Assembly (NCBI GenBank): GCA_910587475.1
Contig: CAJUMR010000058.1
Coordinates: 1 to 6,644, forward strand
DNA from: an uncultured Muribaculaceae bacterium
Lineage (GTDB): Bacteria > Bacteroidota > Bacteroidia > Bacteroidales > Muribaculaceae
Direction: 5' to 3'
DNA length: 6,644 nucleotides
Of this stretch, positions 1 to 6,644 are shown piece by piece. Every line of letters begins with the position of its first letter. Position 1 is the first letter of the stretch. A program made the position numbers and the translations under genes. The notes beneath the pieces are model-generated. The model was given only the letters and a program-made list of their open reading frames with translations, was not told the origin of the DNA and made no database searches.

Positions 1-30
1 ATAAGTGGTTATGTCCGCTTATTTATTTTC
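1..30 (+). terminator. Probable intrinsic terminator of a gene left of the window
   Basis: Bases 1-8 (ATAAGTGG) can pair with 15-22 (CCGCTTAT) in an 8-bp stem with one G-T wobble and a 6-nt loop. A T-rich tract (TTATTTTC) follows at 23-30. The stem resembles the clear terminator at 3086-3120, which also uses an ATAAG.../...CTTAT stem. The left edge of the window may cut off more of the stem. A gene ending upstream on the + strand is inferred, not seen. Confidence 0.5.
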
Positions 31-50
31 GCTCTTAAGTAAACAGCATT

Positions 51-62
51 GGGTCACGACCC
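51..62. repeat. Short dyad GGGTC-AC-GACCC
   Basis: A perfect 5-bp inverted repeat with a 2-nt centre lies in the AT-rich intergenic stretch. The centre is too tight for a good RNA hairpin. It could be a protein-binding dyad or a remnant of a dispersed intergenic repeat. Nothing else in 31-212 is supported: no coding region and no convincing second promoter. Confidence 0.2.
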
Positions 63-212
63 TACAATTTGGATGTGTGCCGGTCAACTGTCTTAGATTA
101 CGATATGGATTGAGTTTTAACATTTGGGCTGAAATCGAGGATTGGCGCGGCTTTGAGGGTTGTCGCGAGGTGTTAACGTCCTAAAATAGCGACCTTTGAG
201 CCAATGAATTAT

Positions 213-243
213 TTTGAGCGCGAGTAAAAAATGTTTATTTTTG
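213..243 (+). promoter_or_regulatory. Bacteroidota housekeeping sigma promoter
   Basis: A TTTG -33 element (213-216) is followed after 19 bp by TATTTTTG (236-243), a perfect match to the Bacteroidota -7 consensus TAnnTTTG. Transcription should begin a few bases downstream, near 248-250, giving a leader of about 30 nt before the ATG at 280. The leader is A/T-rich with no Shine-Dalgarno sequence, which is normal in this phylum. The site's position rules out translation starts upstream of about 245. Confidence 0.75.
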
Positions 244-279
244 CATCAAATAAACATATTCACTAATAATGTTATATCT

Positions 280-3069
280 ATGAAAAAGCTAATGTTGATG
301 TGCCTGGGTTTAGGATTAGCGCCCTGCATGTCAGCCCAATCTCCCAAAGCAGATAACGCACCTGCCTATCTGACTCCAGGTGCAGAGCAGAGAATCAACA
401 CTCTTAAAACGCTGTCGACATCAATCCAAGCGAAAGAGTCGCCCAAACAGGCAGTCAGCGCAATAGCGCTGCAGCAGCCCAAGAAGGCCCGGATCGCGGG
501 CACGGCACTCGATGCGTCGACCGACGGATTAAAACTCGTAGACACGATGCTTGTGACGAGCTATGACAATATCTACTGGCGAGGAGACAACGACAAGACC
601 GAACGCAATATCTTCACAATCGGCTATGACAAGTATGGCTACCGCACGACTCTGAGTGAGCGCGACCGACAGACCCACTATACATATGAGACCGACGAAA
701 AAGGCCGCTGGACAAGCCGCTTGATCGAGATCGAGGAAGACGGGACACGCCGTCCTGAAAGCCGCCAGGACCGCACGATCGAAAACGATCTGGTGACTTC
801 GCTGACTAACTATCGGGAGGATTTCGGTGAGCTCTACAAAGCTGTCTACTATGAAATAGAGTATCACCCCAACCAGATATCCGACTCCAGGCTGGAGAAC
901 TTCGCAGATGCCTGCATCACACGCGAAGTACTGTATGACTTCGAAGGAAACGTCATAAGTGAACGGCGCTTCGAATGGGTTGAAGCTTACGGGGGATATA
1001 TCGAAACCTATCAACTCGGGGAATACGTCAAAATCGAAGGCAAAATTTTAGACGATCATGCCGAGCAGATCATTTATGACCGCTACGAAACCGACAGTCC
1101 CTGGATCAAACGCAGCGAGGTGCACACCTATTACGGCAAGCTTACCGGTGCACGCGAGAAAATCTATGATGAGGGCGGAAATGTAGTCAACGATTATGCC
1201 AATATCTTTGAGGAATATCAGGACGAAAACGGCAACGATGTGACTATCCGATATGATGTGCGCAACGGAGAAATCGCTCCCACCATCAAATATGTCGATA
1301 CACCCGACTATGGCAGAGCTCTCGATTACAGCGTCGATTTCAACGCTCTGCGAACTACTTACGGCTACAGCGTGGATGAGAACGACTGGATCAGTCCGTT
1401 TACGACAGGCGTGAAGAACCATGTGCTGGCTAACGGTCTGACAGAAGTAACCCAGGTCTACGGCAGCCGCGAGCAGACCCAGACGGTGATGGCCGTGAAG
1501 ATTGTGAGCAGCTACGGCGACTCTTGGTCGTGGGATCTTTATCCGGCAACAGTCAATGAGGACGGATCATACACCATAACCAAAGAAGTCGACGGCGGCT
1601 ATGTCTATGAATATTATCTTGCCGACGGAAGCGCGGACAAGACTATCAGCCAGCAGGGCGGTGAGGTGAGAGACTCATATGTGTTCATGGTCAAAGCGGC
1701 CGGCAGCGACGAATGGATGCCACTCGAAGAGTTTACGAAAACGGAGACTATAAGCGGCATAACGATACGCACTGTCTATCAGACCGACAAGCAGGGCCGT
1801 CCGTCGCGCATGACCGAGTATATCACCTCGACCCGCTACAACAACGGCGAGGAGTTCAAGAGCCTCGAAACGATTTTCAGCTACAGCGACAATGGCGATT
1901 ACACGGCCGAGACCTATGAAGTGTGTGATCAGCGCGACATCAGCAAAATGGCGCTTACCGAGAAAACCGAGCGCGAAACTCTCGCCAACGGCACTGTAAG
2001 AATCAGTAATTACGAATATGACGACAACGGTAACGGCACAATCTCTTCTGCCAACCGCACGGAGTCGAAGGAGTATGTGACAATCCATTACAGCTACCGC
2101 AAGAAGACGGGAGAATGGGAAAAATCGTGGGTTGAATGCGAAAACAGCGAGTATGTGACCGAGGACGGAACGACAGTGACTATCAACCGCCGTCTGTCGG
2201 ACGACGAGACTTATGCGATCAACGACCGCAAGCAAGAGTACAAAGAGGTTGACGACGAGAGCGGCAACCATATCTATGTGCTGAACGCCAACTATGTATG
2301 GGATGAAGACAACAAGCTTTGGATCGGAGAATTCAAGAGCGAAGATCTGAACTATTGCATAACATTCCTCTGCAGAGACTACAGAGAAATCAACCCGCTG
2401 TATGCCTACGACGATGAGTATATGATCGTGGAAACTTATCCGGGCTATGTCAATGGCGAGACATGGGAGCATATCTACAACAGGTATGAATGGGACTATG
2501 AAAAGAACGATTGGAAACCGGCGGGAGAGTTTACTGAATTTTCATTTGAATACGGCGACAACAGCCTCACCACAACTAAGATCAAGAAAGAAATCAACGA
2601 TTGGGAATCAAAGATCGCCAAGGAAGTGACAATCTATCAATGCGACGACATGGGCCGTATCACTGGCAAAGAGACGATCAACGAAGAAAGCTCGGAAAAC
2701 AGTGATGGCGACAAGTGGAACTCACGGTTGCACACAAAGTTGCAATACAAGTATGACGAAGCAACGGGAATGCCTAAGGAGGAAATATCGATCGACTATG
2801 ACGAAGACGACCAGCCTCTGTCGACCGACATCTACCGCTACACTTACACCAATTTCACGATCACAACCGGCATAGACAGCGTGATCGAGGAAAACGGCGA
2901 GAGCATGACTATCGAAGGCCGCAGAGTGAGCGCTTCTGGCCGCACAATCTCTGTGTACACGCTTTCGGGCGCAGAAGTCGCCCGATCGGCCGACAGCATC
3001 GAACTGCCGGCAACGGGTGCCTACATTGTCAAGGCCGGACAGATCGTCCGCAAGGTTATCGTGAGATAA
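280..3069 (+). CDS. Large secreted YD-like repeat protein with T9SS C-terminal sorting domain
   Basis: This is a 929-residue exported protein of unknown function. The start is the ATG at 280, because it begins a signal peptide (MKK, then a hydrophobic Leu/Met/Gly core, cleavage probably near the Ala-Gln at 19-20) and lies just downstream of the promoter. The body, roughly 80-860, is rich in Tyr, Trp, Asp and Glu and is made of degenerate units such as Y-x-Y/W-D-x-x-x-x-x-W. Examples are near residues 363-370, 604-617, 672-681 and 736-745. These units recall YD/RHS-type beta-strand repeats but lack a canonical RHS core. Residues about 864-929 look like a type A T9SS sorting domain: ISVYTLSGAEV, then GAYIVKAG, then the terminal KVIVR. 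Inference: it crosses the outer membrane by T9SS and becomes surface-anchored or released. No catalytic motif was recognised. The gene stands alone and converges on the lpxB operon. Confidence 0.85.
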   Translation: MKKLMLMCLGLGLAPCMSAQSPKADNAPAYLTPGAEQRINTLKTLSTSIQAKESPKQAVSAIALQQPKKARIAGTALDASTDGLKLVDTMLVTSYDNIYWRGDNDKTERNIFTIGYDKYGYRTTLSERDRQTHYTYETDEKGRWTSRLIEIEEDGTRRPESRQDRTIENDLVTSLTNYREDFGELYKAVYYEIEYHPNQISDSRLENFADACITREVLYDFEGNVISERRFEWVEAYGGYIETYQLGEYVKIEGKILDDHAEQIIYDRYETDSPWIKRSEVHTYYGKLTGAREKIYDEGGNVVNDYANIFEEYQDENGNDVTIRYDVRNGEIAPTIKYVDTPDYGRALDYSVDFNALRTTYGYSVDENDWISPFTTGVKNHVLANGLTEVTQVYGSREQTQTVMAVKIVSSYGDSWSWDLYPATVNEDGSYTITKEVDGGYVYEYYLADGSADKTISQQGGEVRDSYVFMVKAAGSDEWMPLEEFTKTETISGITIRTVYQTDKQGRPSRMTEYITSTRYNNGEEFKSLETIFSYSDNGDYTAETYEVCDQRDISKMALTEKTERETLANGTVRISNYEYDDNGNGTISSANRTESKEYVTIHYSYRKKTGEWEKSWVECENSEYVTEDGTTVTINRRLSDDETYAINDRKQEYKEVDDESGNHIYVLNANYVWDEDNKLWIGEFKSEDLNYCITFLCRDYREINPLYAYDDEYMIVETYPGYVNGETWEHIYNRYEWDYEKNDWKPAGEFTEFSFEYGDNSLTTTKIKKEINDWESKIAKEVTIYQCDDMGRITGKETINEESSENSDGDKWNSRLHTKLQYKYDEATGMPKEEISIDYDEDDQPLSTDIYRYTYTNFTITTGIDSVIEENGESMTIEGRRVSASGRTISVYTLSGAEVARSADSIELPATGAYIVKAGQIVRKVIVR

Positions 3070-3085
3070 CTTTCACTCCTCTCTT

Positions 3086-3120
3086 AAAAAAAATAAGCGC
3101 TTACGGCGCTTATTTTTTTT
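3086..3120. terminator. Bidirectional intrinsic terminator between convergent genes
   Basis: This is a perfect 15-bp stem: 3086-3100 (A8 then TAAGCGC) pairs with 3106-3120 (GCGCTTA then T8) around the loop TTACG. Read on either strand, a GC-containing stem core is followed by eight T residues, so it can end both the secreted-protein transcript (stop codon 17 nt upstream) and the lpxB operon transcript arriving from the other side. Confidence 0.93.
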
Positions 3121-3129
3121 GGGGGGGGG
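3121..3129. repeat. G9 homopolymer abutting the T8 run
   Basis: Nine consecutive G residues directly follow the T8 arm of the terminator. The run is intergenic: it lies downstream of the lpxB stop and outside both genes. Such runs slip during replication and are error-prone in sequencing, so the exact length is uncertain. Confidence 0.8.
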
Positions 3130-3131
3130 AC

Positions 3132-3175
3132 TTGTCGGACTTGTCAGACTTGTCGGACGAAGTCGCTTGTCGGGA
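3132..3175. repeat. 9-bp tandem repeat (TTGTCGGAC) spanning the lpxB stop codon
   Basis: Three contiguous 9-bp units lie at 3132-3140, 3141-3149 and 3150-3158. The middle unit has A where the others have G (TTGTCAGAC). A degenerate fourth copy (TTGTCGGGA) sits at 3167-3175 after an 8-nt interruption. On the minus strand the units read in frame as Val-Arg-Gln. The variant base turns CGA (Arg) into TGA, and that TGA is the lpxB stop at 3144-3146. Confidence 0.85.
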
Positions 3176-4286
3176 GGGAGGAGTGGATGAGGCGGGCGGT
3201 GGTGGTGGCGGCGGTGGATGTGCCGAGTTGTCGGCGCATTTCTTCGTAGCCACGGAGCTGCGCGTCGCGGACGGGTGTGTCGGTGAGCAGCGGAGCGAGA
3301 GCTTCGGCGATGGTGTCGGGCGTGCAGTTGTGGAGAATGAGCTCGGGGATTATTGCCCGATCGGCAATGAGGTTGGGGAGCGAAATGTGGTCGACCTTGA
3401 TCAACCGGCGCATGATCTTGTAGGCCAATTTCGAACCGTTTGACCGATAGACAACGACCTGAGGGGTGGCAATGAGGGCTGTCTCGAGAGTGGCTGTGCC
3501 CGATGTGACGAGGGCTGCGCGGCTGTTGGCGAGCAGGTCGTAAGTCGCGTCGCGCAGGACCGGATAGTCGCATATCGCAGCATAGGCTTCGTCGGGGATC
3601 GATTGCGCGCCGGCGATCACCGGGCGATACTGAGGGAAGCGTCTGGCGGCCTCGACCATGACGGGAAGGTTGCAACGGATCTCGCCCATGCGGCTGCCAG
3701 GGAGGAGGGCTATGATCGGTCTGTCGCGGAGCTTGTGTTCGGCCAGAAAGCGGTCGCGGGTCATGAGACGTGGCCGCAGGGCGTCGATCTCTTCGACAGA
3801 CGGGTTGCCGACATAGTCGACGGGGAAGTTATGGCGGTTATAGAACTGACGCTCAAAGGGGAGGATCGAGAACATGCGCGAGACATAGCGCTTGATGGCT
3901 TTGATGCGCCACTCTTTCCACGCCCATATCTTCGGAGATATGTAGTAGTAGACTGGGATGGAGGCTGCTGCGGCTGTCTTGGCGACCTTGAGATTGAACG
4001 ACGGGTAGTCGATCAGGATGAGGCAGTCGGGCTTGTCGGCCAACAGAGCGCGACGAGTGACTGAGAGATTTGAAAATATCTTGCCGAGATGGCGGAGCAC
4101 CTCACTGAAGCCCATGAAGGCCATGTCGCGGTTGTGGATGATCGGGCTGACACCTGCGGCAGCAGTCATGCGGTCGCCGCCGAGAAATGAGAAGCGGGCG
4201 TCGGGGTCGGTCTGGCGTAGGGCACTGACGAGCGCCGCTCCATGGAGGTCGCCCGATGCTTCGCCGGCTATGATGAAATAGTGCAT
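3144..4286 (-). CDS. lpxB: Lipid-A-disaccharide synthase
   Basis: LpxB (glycosyltransferase family GT19) joins UDP-2,3-diacylglucosamine to lipid X, releasing UDP and forming the lipid A disaccharide at the inner face of the inner membrane. The 380-residue length is normal for the family. Visible landmarks are GEASGD at 8-13, the DYPSFN segment from 93, SPKIWAWKEWR at 117-127, GNP at 160-162, PGSR at 196-199 and SGTATLE at 262-268 in the nucleotide-binding C-terminal half. It is the last gene of the operon, starting 15 nt after the tadA stop with no Shine-Dalgarno sequence between. The last residues (SDFVRQV) come from a 9-bp repeat rather than conserved sequence, so the extreme C-terminus is probably variable. 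An Ala/Thr-rich stretch lies just before it, around 356-363. Identification is firm. Confidence 0.96.
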   Translation of the reverse strand: MHYFIIAGEASGDLHGAALVSALRQTDPDARFSFLGGDRMTAAAGVSPIIHNRDMAFMGFSEVLRHLGKIFSNLSVTRRALLADKPDCLILIDYPSFNLKVAKTAAAASIPVYYYISPKIWAWKEWRIKAIKRYVSRMFSILPFERQFYNRHNFPVDYVGNPSVEEIDALRPRLMTRDRFLAEHKLRDRPIIALLPGSRMGEIRCNLPVMVEAARRFPQYRPVIAGAQSIPDEAYAAICDYPVLRDATYDLLANSRAALVTSGTATLETALIATPQVVVYRSNGSKLAYKIMRRLIKVDHISLPNLIADRAIIPELILHNCTPDTIAEALAPLLTDTPVRDAQLRGYEEMRRQLGTSTAATTTARLIHSSLPTSDFVRQV

Positions 4287-4301
4287 GGATGGTAAAAGTG
4301 T

Positions 4302-4784
4302 TTATGAGAGGGTGCTCTTGGCAGGACGTCTCTCGCGGAAAAAATCGAGGATCAGCCGGCTGCATTCGTCGGCACAGATGCCGCGCGAAACTGCAGCTTT
4401 TGGGTGAAATGGCATGCGAGTGGTCAGCGCCGAGTAGCCGCGCCGAGGATCGTCGGCACCGATGACTATGCGGCTCAACTGACTCCATGCTATCGCTCCG
4501 GCACACATGAGACATGGTTCGAGAGTGACATAGATGGTGCAGTCGTTGAGGTATTTGCCGCCAAGCGACTGCGCGGCCGCTGTGATGGCCTGCATCTCGG
4601 CATGTGCTGTGACATCGGCGAGGGTCTCGGTGAGATTGTGTCCGCGTCCGATGATACGGCCAGACGGCGAAACGATTACAGCCCCGACGGGGATCTCGCC
4701 CATTCTGGCGGCCTCACGGGCCTCGGTCAACGCGAGCCGCATGTAGCGGATGTCGTCGTCGGTAGTGGGAGCTGTCGGCTTCAT
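4302..4784 (-). CDS. tadA: tRNA-specific adenosine deaminase (wobble A34 to I34)
   Basis: TadA is a cytosolic zinc deaminase that converts adenosine to inosine at the wobble position of tRNA-Arg(ACG), letting it read CGU, CGC and CGA codons. The 160-residue protein carries the signature HAE at 61-63 (zinc ligand His61 and proton-shuttling Glu63) and PCLMC at 90-94 (zinc ligands Cys91 and Cys94). PVGAVIV at 32-38, GHN at 48-50 and the FFRERR tail at 148-153 are typical of TadA rather than of cytidine or guanine deaminases, although a related nucleoside deaminase cannot be fully excluded. The ATG at 4784 overlaps the rnz stop by 4 nt (ATGA), which supports both the start choice and translational coupling. 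Confidence 0.92.
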   Translation of the reverse strand: MKPTAPTTDDDIRYMRLALTEAREAARMGEIPVGAVIVSPSGRIIGRGHNLTETLADVTAHAEMQAITAAAQSLGGKYLNDCTIYVTLEPCLMCAGAIAWSQLSRIVIGADDPRRGYSALTTRMPFHPKAAVSRGICADECSRLILDFFRERRPAKSTLS

Positions 4785-5695
4785 AATAGATCGATTTTCA
4801 TGCCTTCGCGGGCGGCTATCACGTCGGGGAACTCTTCGGAAGCCTCACGCAGGAACGGTTCGTCGCTGTCGTAGGCCTTGGAGTAGTGGCCGAGCACCAG
4901 ACGGCCGACACCTGCAGCAGCAGCTATTCGCGCAGCCTCGCGGGCGGTAGAGTGTCCCCTGGGAGCCGCTTTTGCGGCAAAATCGTCGGCATAGGTCGAC
5001 TCATGGTAGAGGACGTCGACACCACGGACGTCGTCGGCCACGGATGGATTATACATCGTATCGGAACAATAGGCATAGCTCACCGATGGATCGGGATCGG
5101 TGGTGAGCCATGAGTTGGGAATGACAGTGCCGTCGGGCTTGACGAAGTCGGCTCCGCGCCTGATGTCCTCAAGTTGCGCGACAGGGATGCCGTGGAAGCG
5201 GATCATGTCGCCGCGAAGGTGGCGCGCCTTTGGCTTTTCGGAGAATTTAAACCCGACACAGGGCACACGGTGGTAGAGAGGAAATGTCTCGACGGTGAGA
5301 GCATGGTCATCGAAAATGACGGCGCGGCCAGGGGTGATGACGTCGTAGATGATCTCGTAGGAAGTCTCGCGACAGAACACAGCCATTATCTCGCGGAGCA
5401 CACGGACGCCTTCGGCAAAGGTGTGGATCGTGACCGATCCTCCTTTTTCGTGCAGAGCAAGCGTAGATAGCAGCCCGGGCAATCCAAGGAAATGATCGCC
5501 GTGGAGATGAGAGATGAAAATATGGGAAAGACGCGAGAATTTCAATCGTTGACGCATCATCTGCAGCTGCGCCCCCTCGCCACAGTCGATCATGAACAGG
5601 CGGTCGCGGAAATCGATCACCTGGCATGCCGGCATGTGGCGGGTTGACGGGGTTGCTGAACCGCAGCCGAGTATGTTGACCTGGAAGTTAGCCAT
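4781..5695 (-). CDS. rnz: Ribonuclease Z (tRNA 3' processing endonuclease)
   Basis: tRNase Z is a metallo-beta-lactamase-fold endonuclease that cuts the 3' trailer from tRNA precursors before CCA addition or repair. The 304-residue length fits the short bacterial form. Metal-binding motifs appear in order: HLHGDH at 63-68, His142 in YHRVPCVGF, Asp212 in SDT, and His270 in GHYS. HEST (231-234) and GHST (247-250) are further family motifs. The N-terminal CGSATP at 11-16 is the usual opening strand and turn. The start ATG shares one base with the prfB stop (TAATG), so the two are probably coupled. Linking tRNA maturation to the tadA gene that follows is functionally coherent. Confidence 0.95.
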   Translation of the reverse strand: MANFQVNILGCGSATPSTRHMPACQVIDFRDRLFMIDCGEGAQLQMMRQRLKFSRLSHIFISHLHGDHFLGLPGLLSTLALHEKGGSVTIHTFAEGVRVLREIMAVFCRETSYEIIYDVITPGRAVIFDDHALTVETFPLYHRVPCVGFKFSEKPKARHLRGDMIRFHGIPVAQLEDIRRGADFVKPDGTVIPNSWLTTDPDPSVSYAYCSDTMYNPSVADDVRGVDVLYHESTYADDFAAKAAPRGHSTAREAARIAAAAGVGRLVLGHYSKAYDSDEPFLREASEEFPDVIAAREGMKIDLL

Positions 5696-6608
5696 TATTG
5701 CTGAGCTTCAGTGGCTGCAAACTCCATGAGGTAGGCCTTGATGAAATCGTCGAGCTCGCCGTCCATCACGCCGTTGACATCTGAGGTCTGGAAGTTGGTA
5801 CGGTGGTCCTTTACGCGACGGTCGTCGAAGACATAGCTGCGGATCTGCGATCCCCACTCTATCTTCATCTTACCGGCCTCGACTTTGGCCTGCTCCTGGA
5901 GACGGTGCTGCAGCTCTTTGTCGTAGAGGATCGAACGGAGTTGACGCAGGGCGTTTTCCTTGTTCTTGGGCTGGTCGCGCGTTTCGGTGTTCTCGATAAG
6001 GATCTCTTCTTTCTCGCCAGTGTAAGGGTCGGTGAACTGATAGCGCAGACGCACACCCGACTCGACCTTGTTGACGTTCTGACCGCCAGCACCACCGCTT
6101 CGGAATGTGTCCCACGAGAGGAGTGCGGGTTCGACCTTTACTTCGATCGTGTCGTCGACAAGCGGGGTCACGAACACCGACGCAAAAGATGTCATGCGCT
6201 TGCCCTGAGCGTTGTAGGGCGACACACGCACGAGCCGGTGGACGCCGTTCTCGCTCTTGAGGTAGCCGTAGGCAAAATCTCCCTCGACGTTGATCGTGCA
6301 AGACTTAATGCCGGCTTCGTCGCCATCGAGAAGGTTGGCGATCGAAGTCTTGTAGCCTTTTTTCTCACACCAACGGAGATACATGCGCATCAACATCGAA
6401 GCCCAGTCCTGACTCTCAGTGCCACCGGCTCCAGAGTTGATCTTCAGGACAACCCCGAGCTTGTCTTCCTCGCGACGGAGCATGTTGCGCAGCTCGAGAT
6501 TCTCGATCTTTGATATTGCGTCGGCATAAAGGCGGTCAAGTTCGTCTTCCTCGACGAGCCCTTCCTTGAGGAAGTCCCATGCGACAGACAGTTCGTCGAC
6601 AGCCGACT
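5695..6608 (-). CDS. prfB: Peptide chain release factor 2, 5' end missing
   Basis: RF2 recognises UGA and UAA stop codons and triggers peptide release on the ribosome. The visible part is 303 codons: GAGGT at the head of domain 2 (SGAGGTESQDW), the stop-codon recognition tripeptide as SPY (6214-6222; E. coli has SPF), and the catalytic GGQ (6079-6087). The C-terminal WGSQIRSYVFDD...KDHRT segment is typical of RF2. The ATG at 6481-6483 is internal: reading continues upstream for 41 codons, and ENLELRNM aligns with the corresponding helix of E. coli RF2. Roughly the first 60 residues are missing because native sequence stops at 6608, where adapter begins. Any programmed +1 frameshift site, found near codon 26 in many prfB genes, would lie in the missing part. 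The segment after GGQ is about eight residues longer than in E. coli. Confidence 0.95.
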
Positions 6609-6644
6609 AGATCGGAAGAGCGTCGTGTAGGGAAAGAGTGTAGA
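6609..6644. other. Illumina TruSeq adapter contamination (not genomic)
   Basis: The final 36 bases begin AGATCGGAAGAGC, the core shared by TruSeq adapters. They continue with the universal-adapter (P5-side) read-through sequence as it appears at the 3' end of short-insert reads. The junction falls inside prfB and creates an artificial in-frame TAG at 6607-6609. This tail should be trimmed before any comparison. Confidence 0.97.

Noticed and set aside
214..279. 22-residue N-terminal extension from a TTG at 214
   Set aside because: It starts upstream of the likely transcription start, and the TTG is part of the -33 element. It would also bury the signal peptide that begins at the ATG at 280.
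313..330. Possible lipobox (LAPC, Cys16) making the secreted protein a lipoprotein
   Set aside because: Proline directly before the cysteine does not fit the lipobox, and the T9SS-type C-terminus and nearby Ala-Gln site fit signal peptidase I better.
1675..2472. Minus-strand frame of 265 codons inside the secreted-protein gene
   Set aside because: It is antisense to a strongly supported gene. Its hydrophobic Val/Ile-rich product is the expected complement of Asp/Tyr-rich codons, with no recognisable domain.
280..3069. RHS/YD-repeat polymorphic toxin
   Set aside because: There is no RHS core consensus, no pre-toxin cleavage motif and no C-terminal toxin domain. The C-terminus is a sorting domain, and no immunity gene follows.
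3132..3175. CRISPR-like array
   Set aside because: The units are 9 bp and contiguous, with no spacers; this is a simple tandem repeat.
3073..3675. Minus-strand frame of 200 codons overlapping the lpxB 3' half
   Set aside because: It is an out-of-frame reading of lpxB giving an Arg/Pro/His-rich product, and it runs through the terminator hairpin.
6481..6483. ATG at 6481-6483 as the prfB start
   Set aside because: Conserved RF2 coding continues upstream in frame for 41 codons until the adapter junction, so this methionine is internal.
5803..6513. Plus-strand frame of 236 codons opposite prfB
   Set aside because: It is antisense to conserved RF2 coding sequence, shows no family motifs, and is explained by prfB codon bias.

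Overview
This is a 6.6 kb fragment of a Bacteroidota chromosome, most likely order Bacteroidales. Muribaculaceae or Prevotellaceae-like is a guess from style, not proven. The evidence is a perfect Bacteroidota-type promoter (TTTG, 19 bp, TAnnTTTG), starts without Shine-Dalgarno sequences, a large secreted protein ending in a type IX secretion (T9SS) C-terminal domain, and a release factor 2 with an SPY recognition tripeptide and a longer segment after GGQ.

Layout. Positions 1-30 hold a probable terminator of a gene lying off the left edge. Positions 31-212 are AT-rich intergenic DNA with no gene I can support and one short dyad (51-62). A promoter at 213-243 drives a 929-residue secreted protein on the + strand (280-3069). 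It is built of degenerate Tyr/Trp-rich, YD-like repeats and ends in a sorting domain. A strong hairpin at 3086-3120, with A8 and T8 flanks, serves as a shared terminator for this gene and the converging minus-strand operon. Next to it are a G9 run and a 9-bp tandem repeat that contains the stop codon of lpxB.

The minus strand from 6608 to 3144 is one tightly packed operon, in transcription order: prfB (release factor 2, 5' end missing), rnz (tRNase Z), tadA (tRNA wobble adenosine deaminase), lpxB (lipid A disaccharide synthase). The junctions are a 1-nt stop/start overlap, a 4-nt overlap and a 15-nt gap, so translational coupling is likely. Three genes concern tRNA and translation; the last makes the outer-membrane lipid A precursor. 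All are housekeeping functions.

The last 36 bases (6609-6644) are not genomic. They match Illumina TruSeq adapter sequence and interrupt prfB, so this is an untrimmed end of a draft contig. I found no mobile element, CRISPR array, rRNA or tRNA. The least characterised item is the large T9SS-type repeat protein; the rest is conventional.
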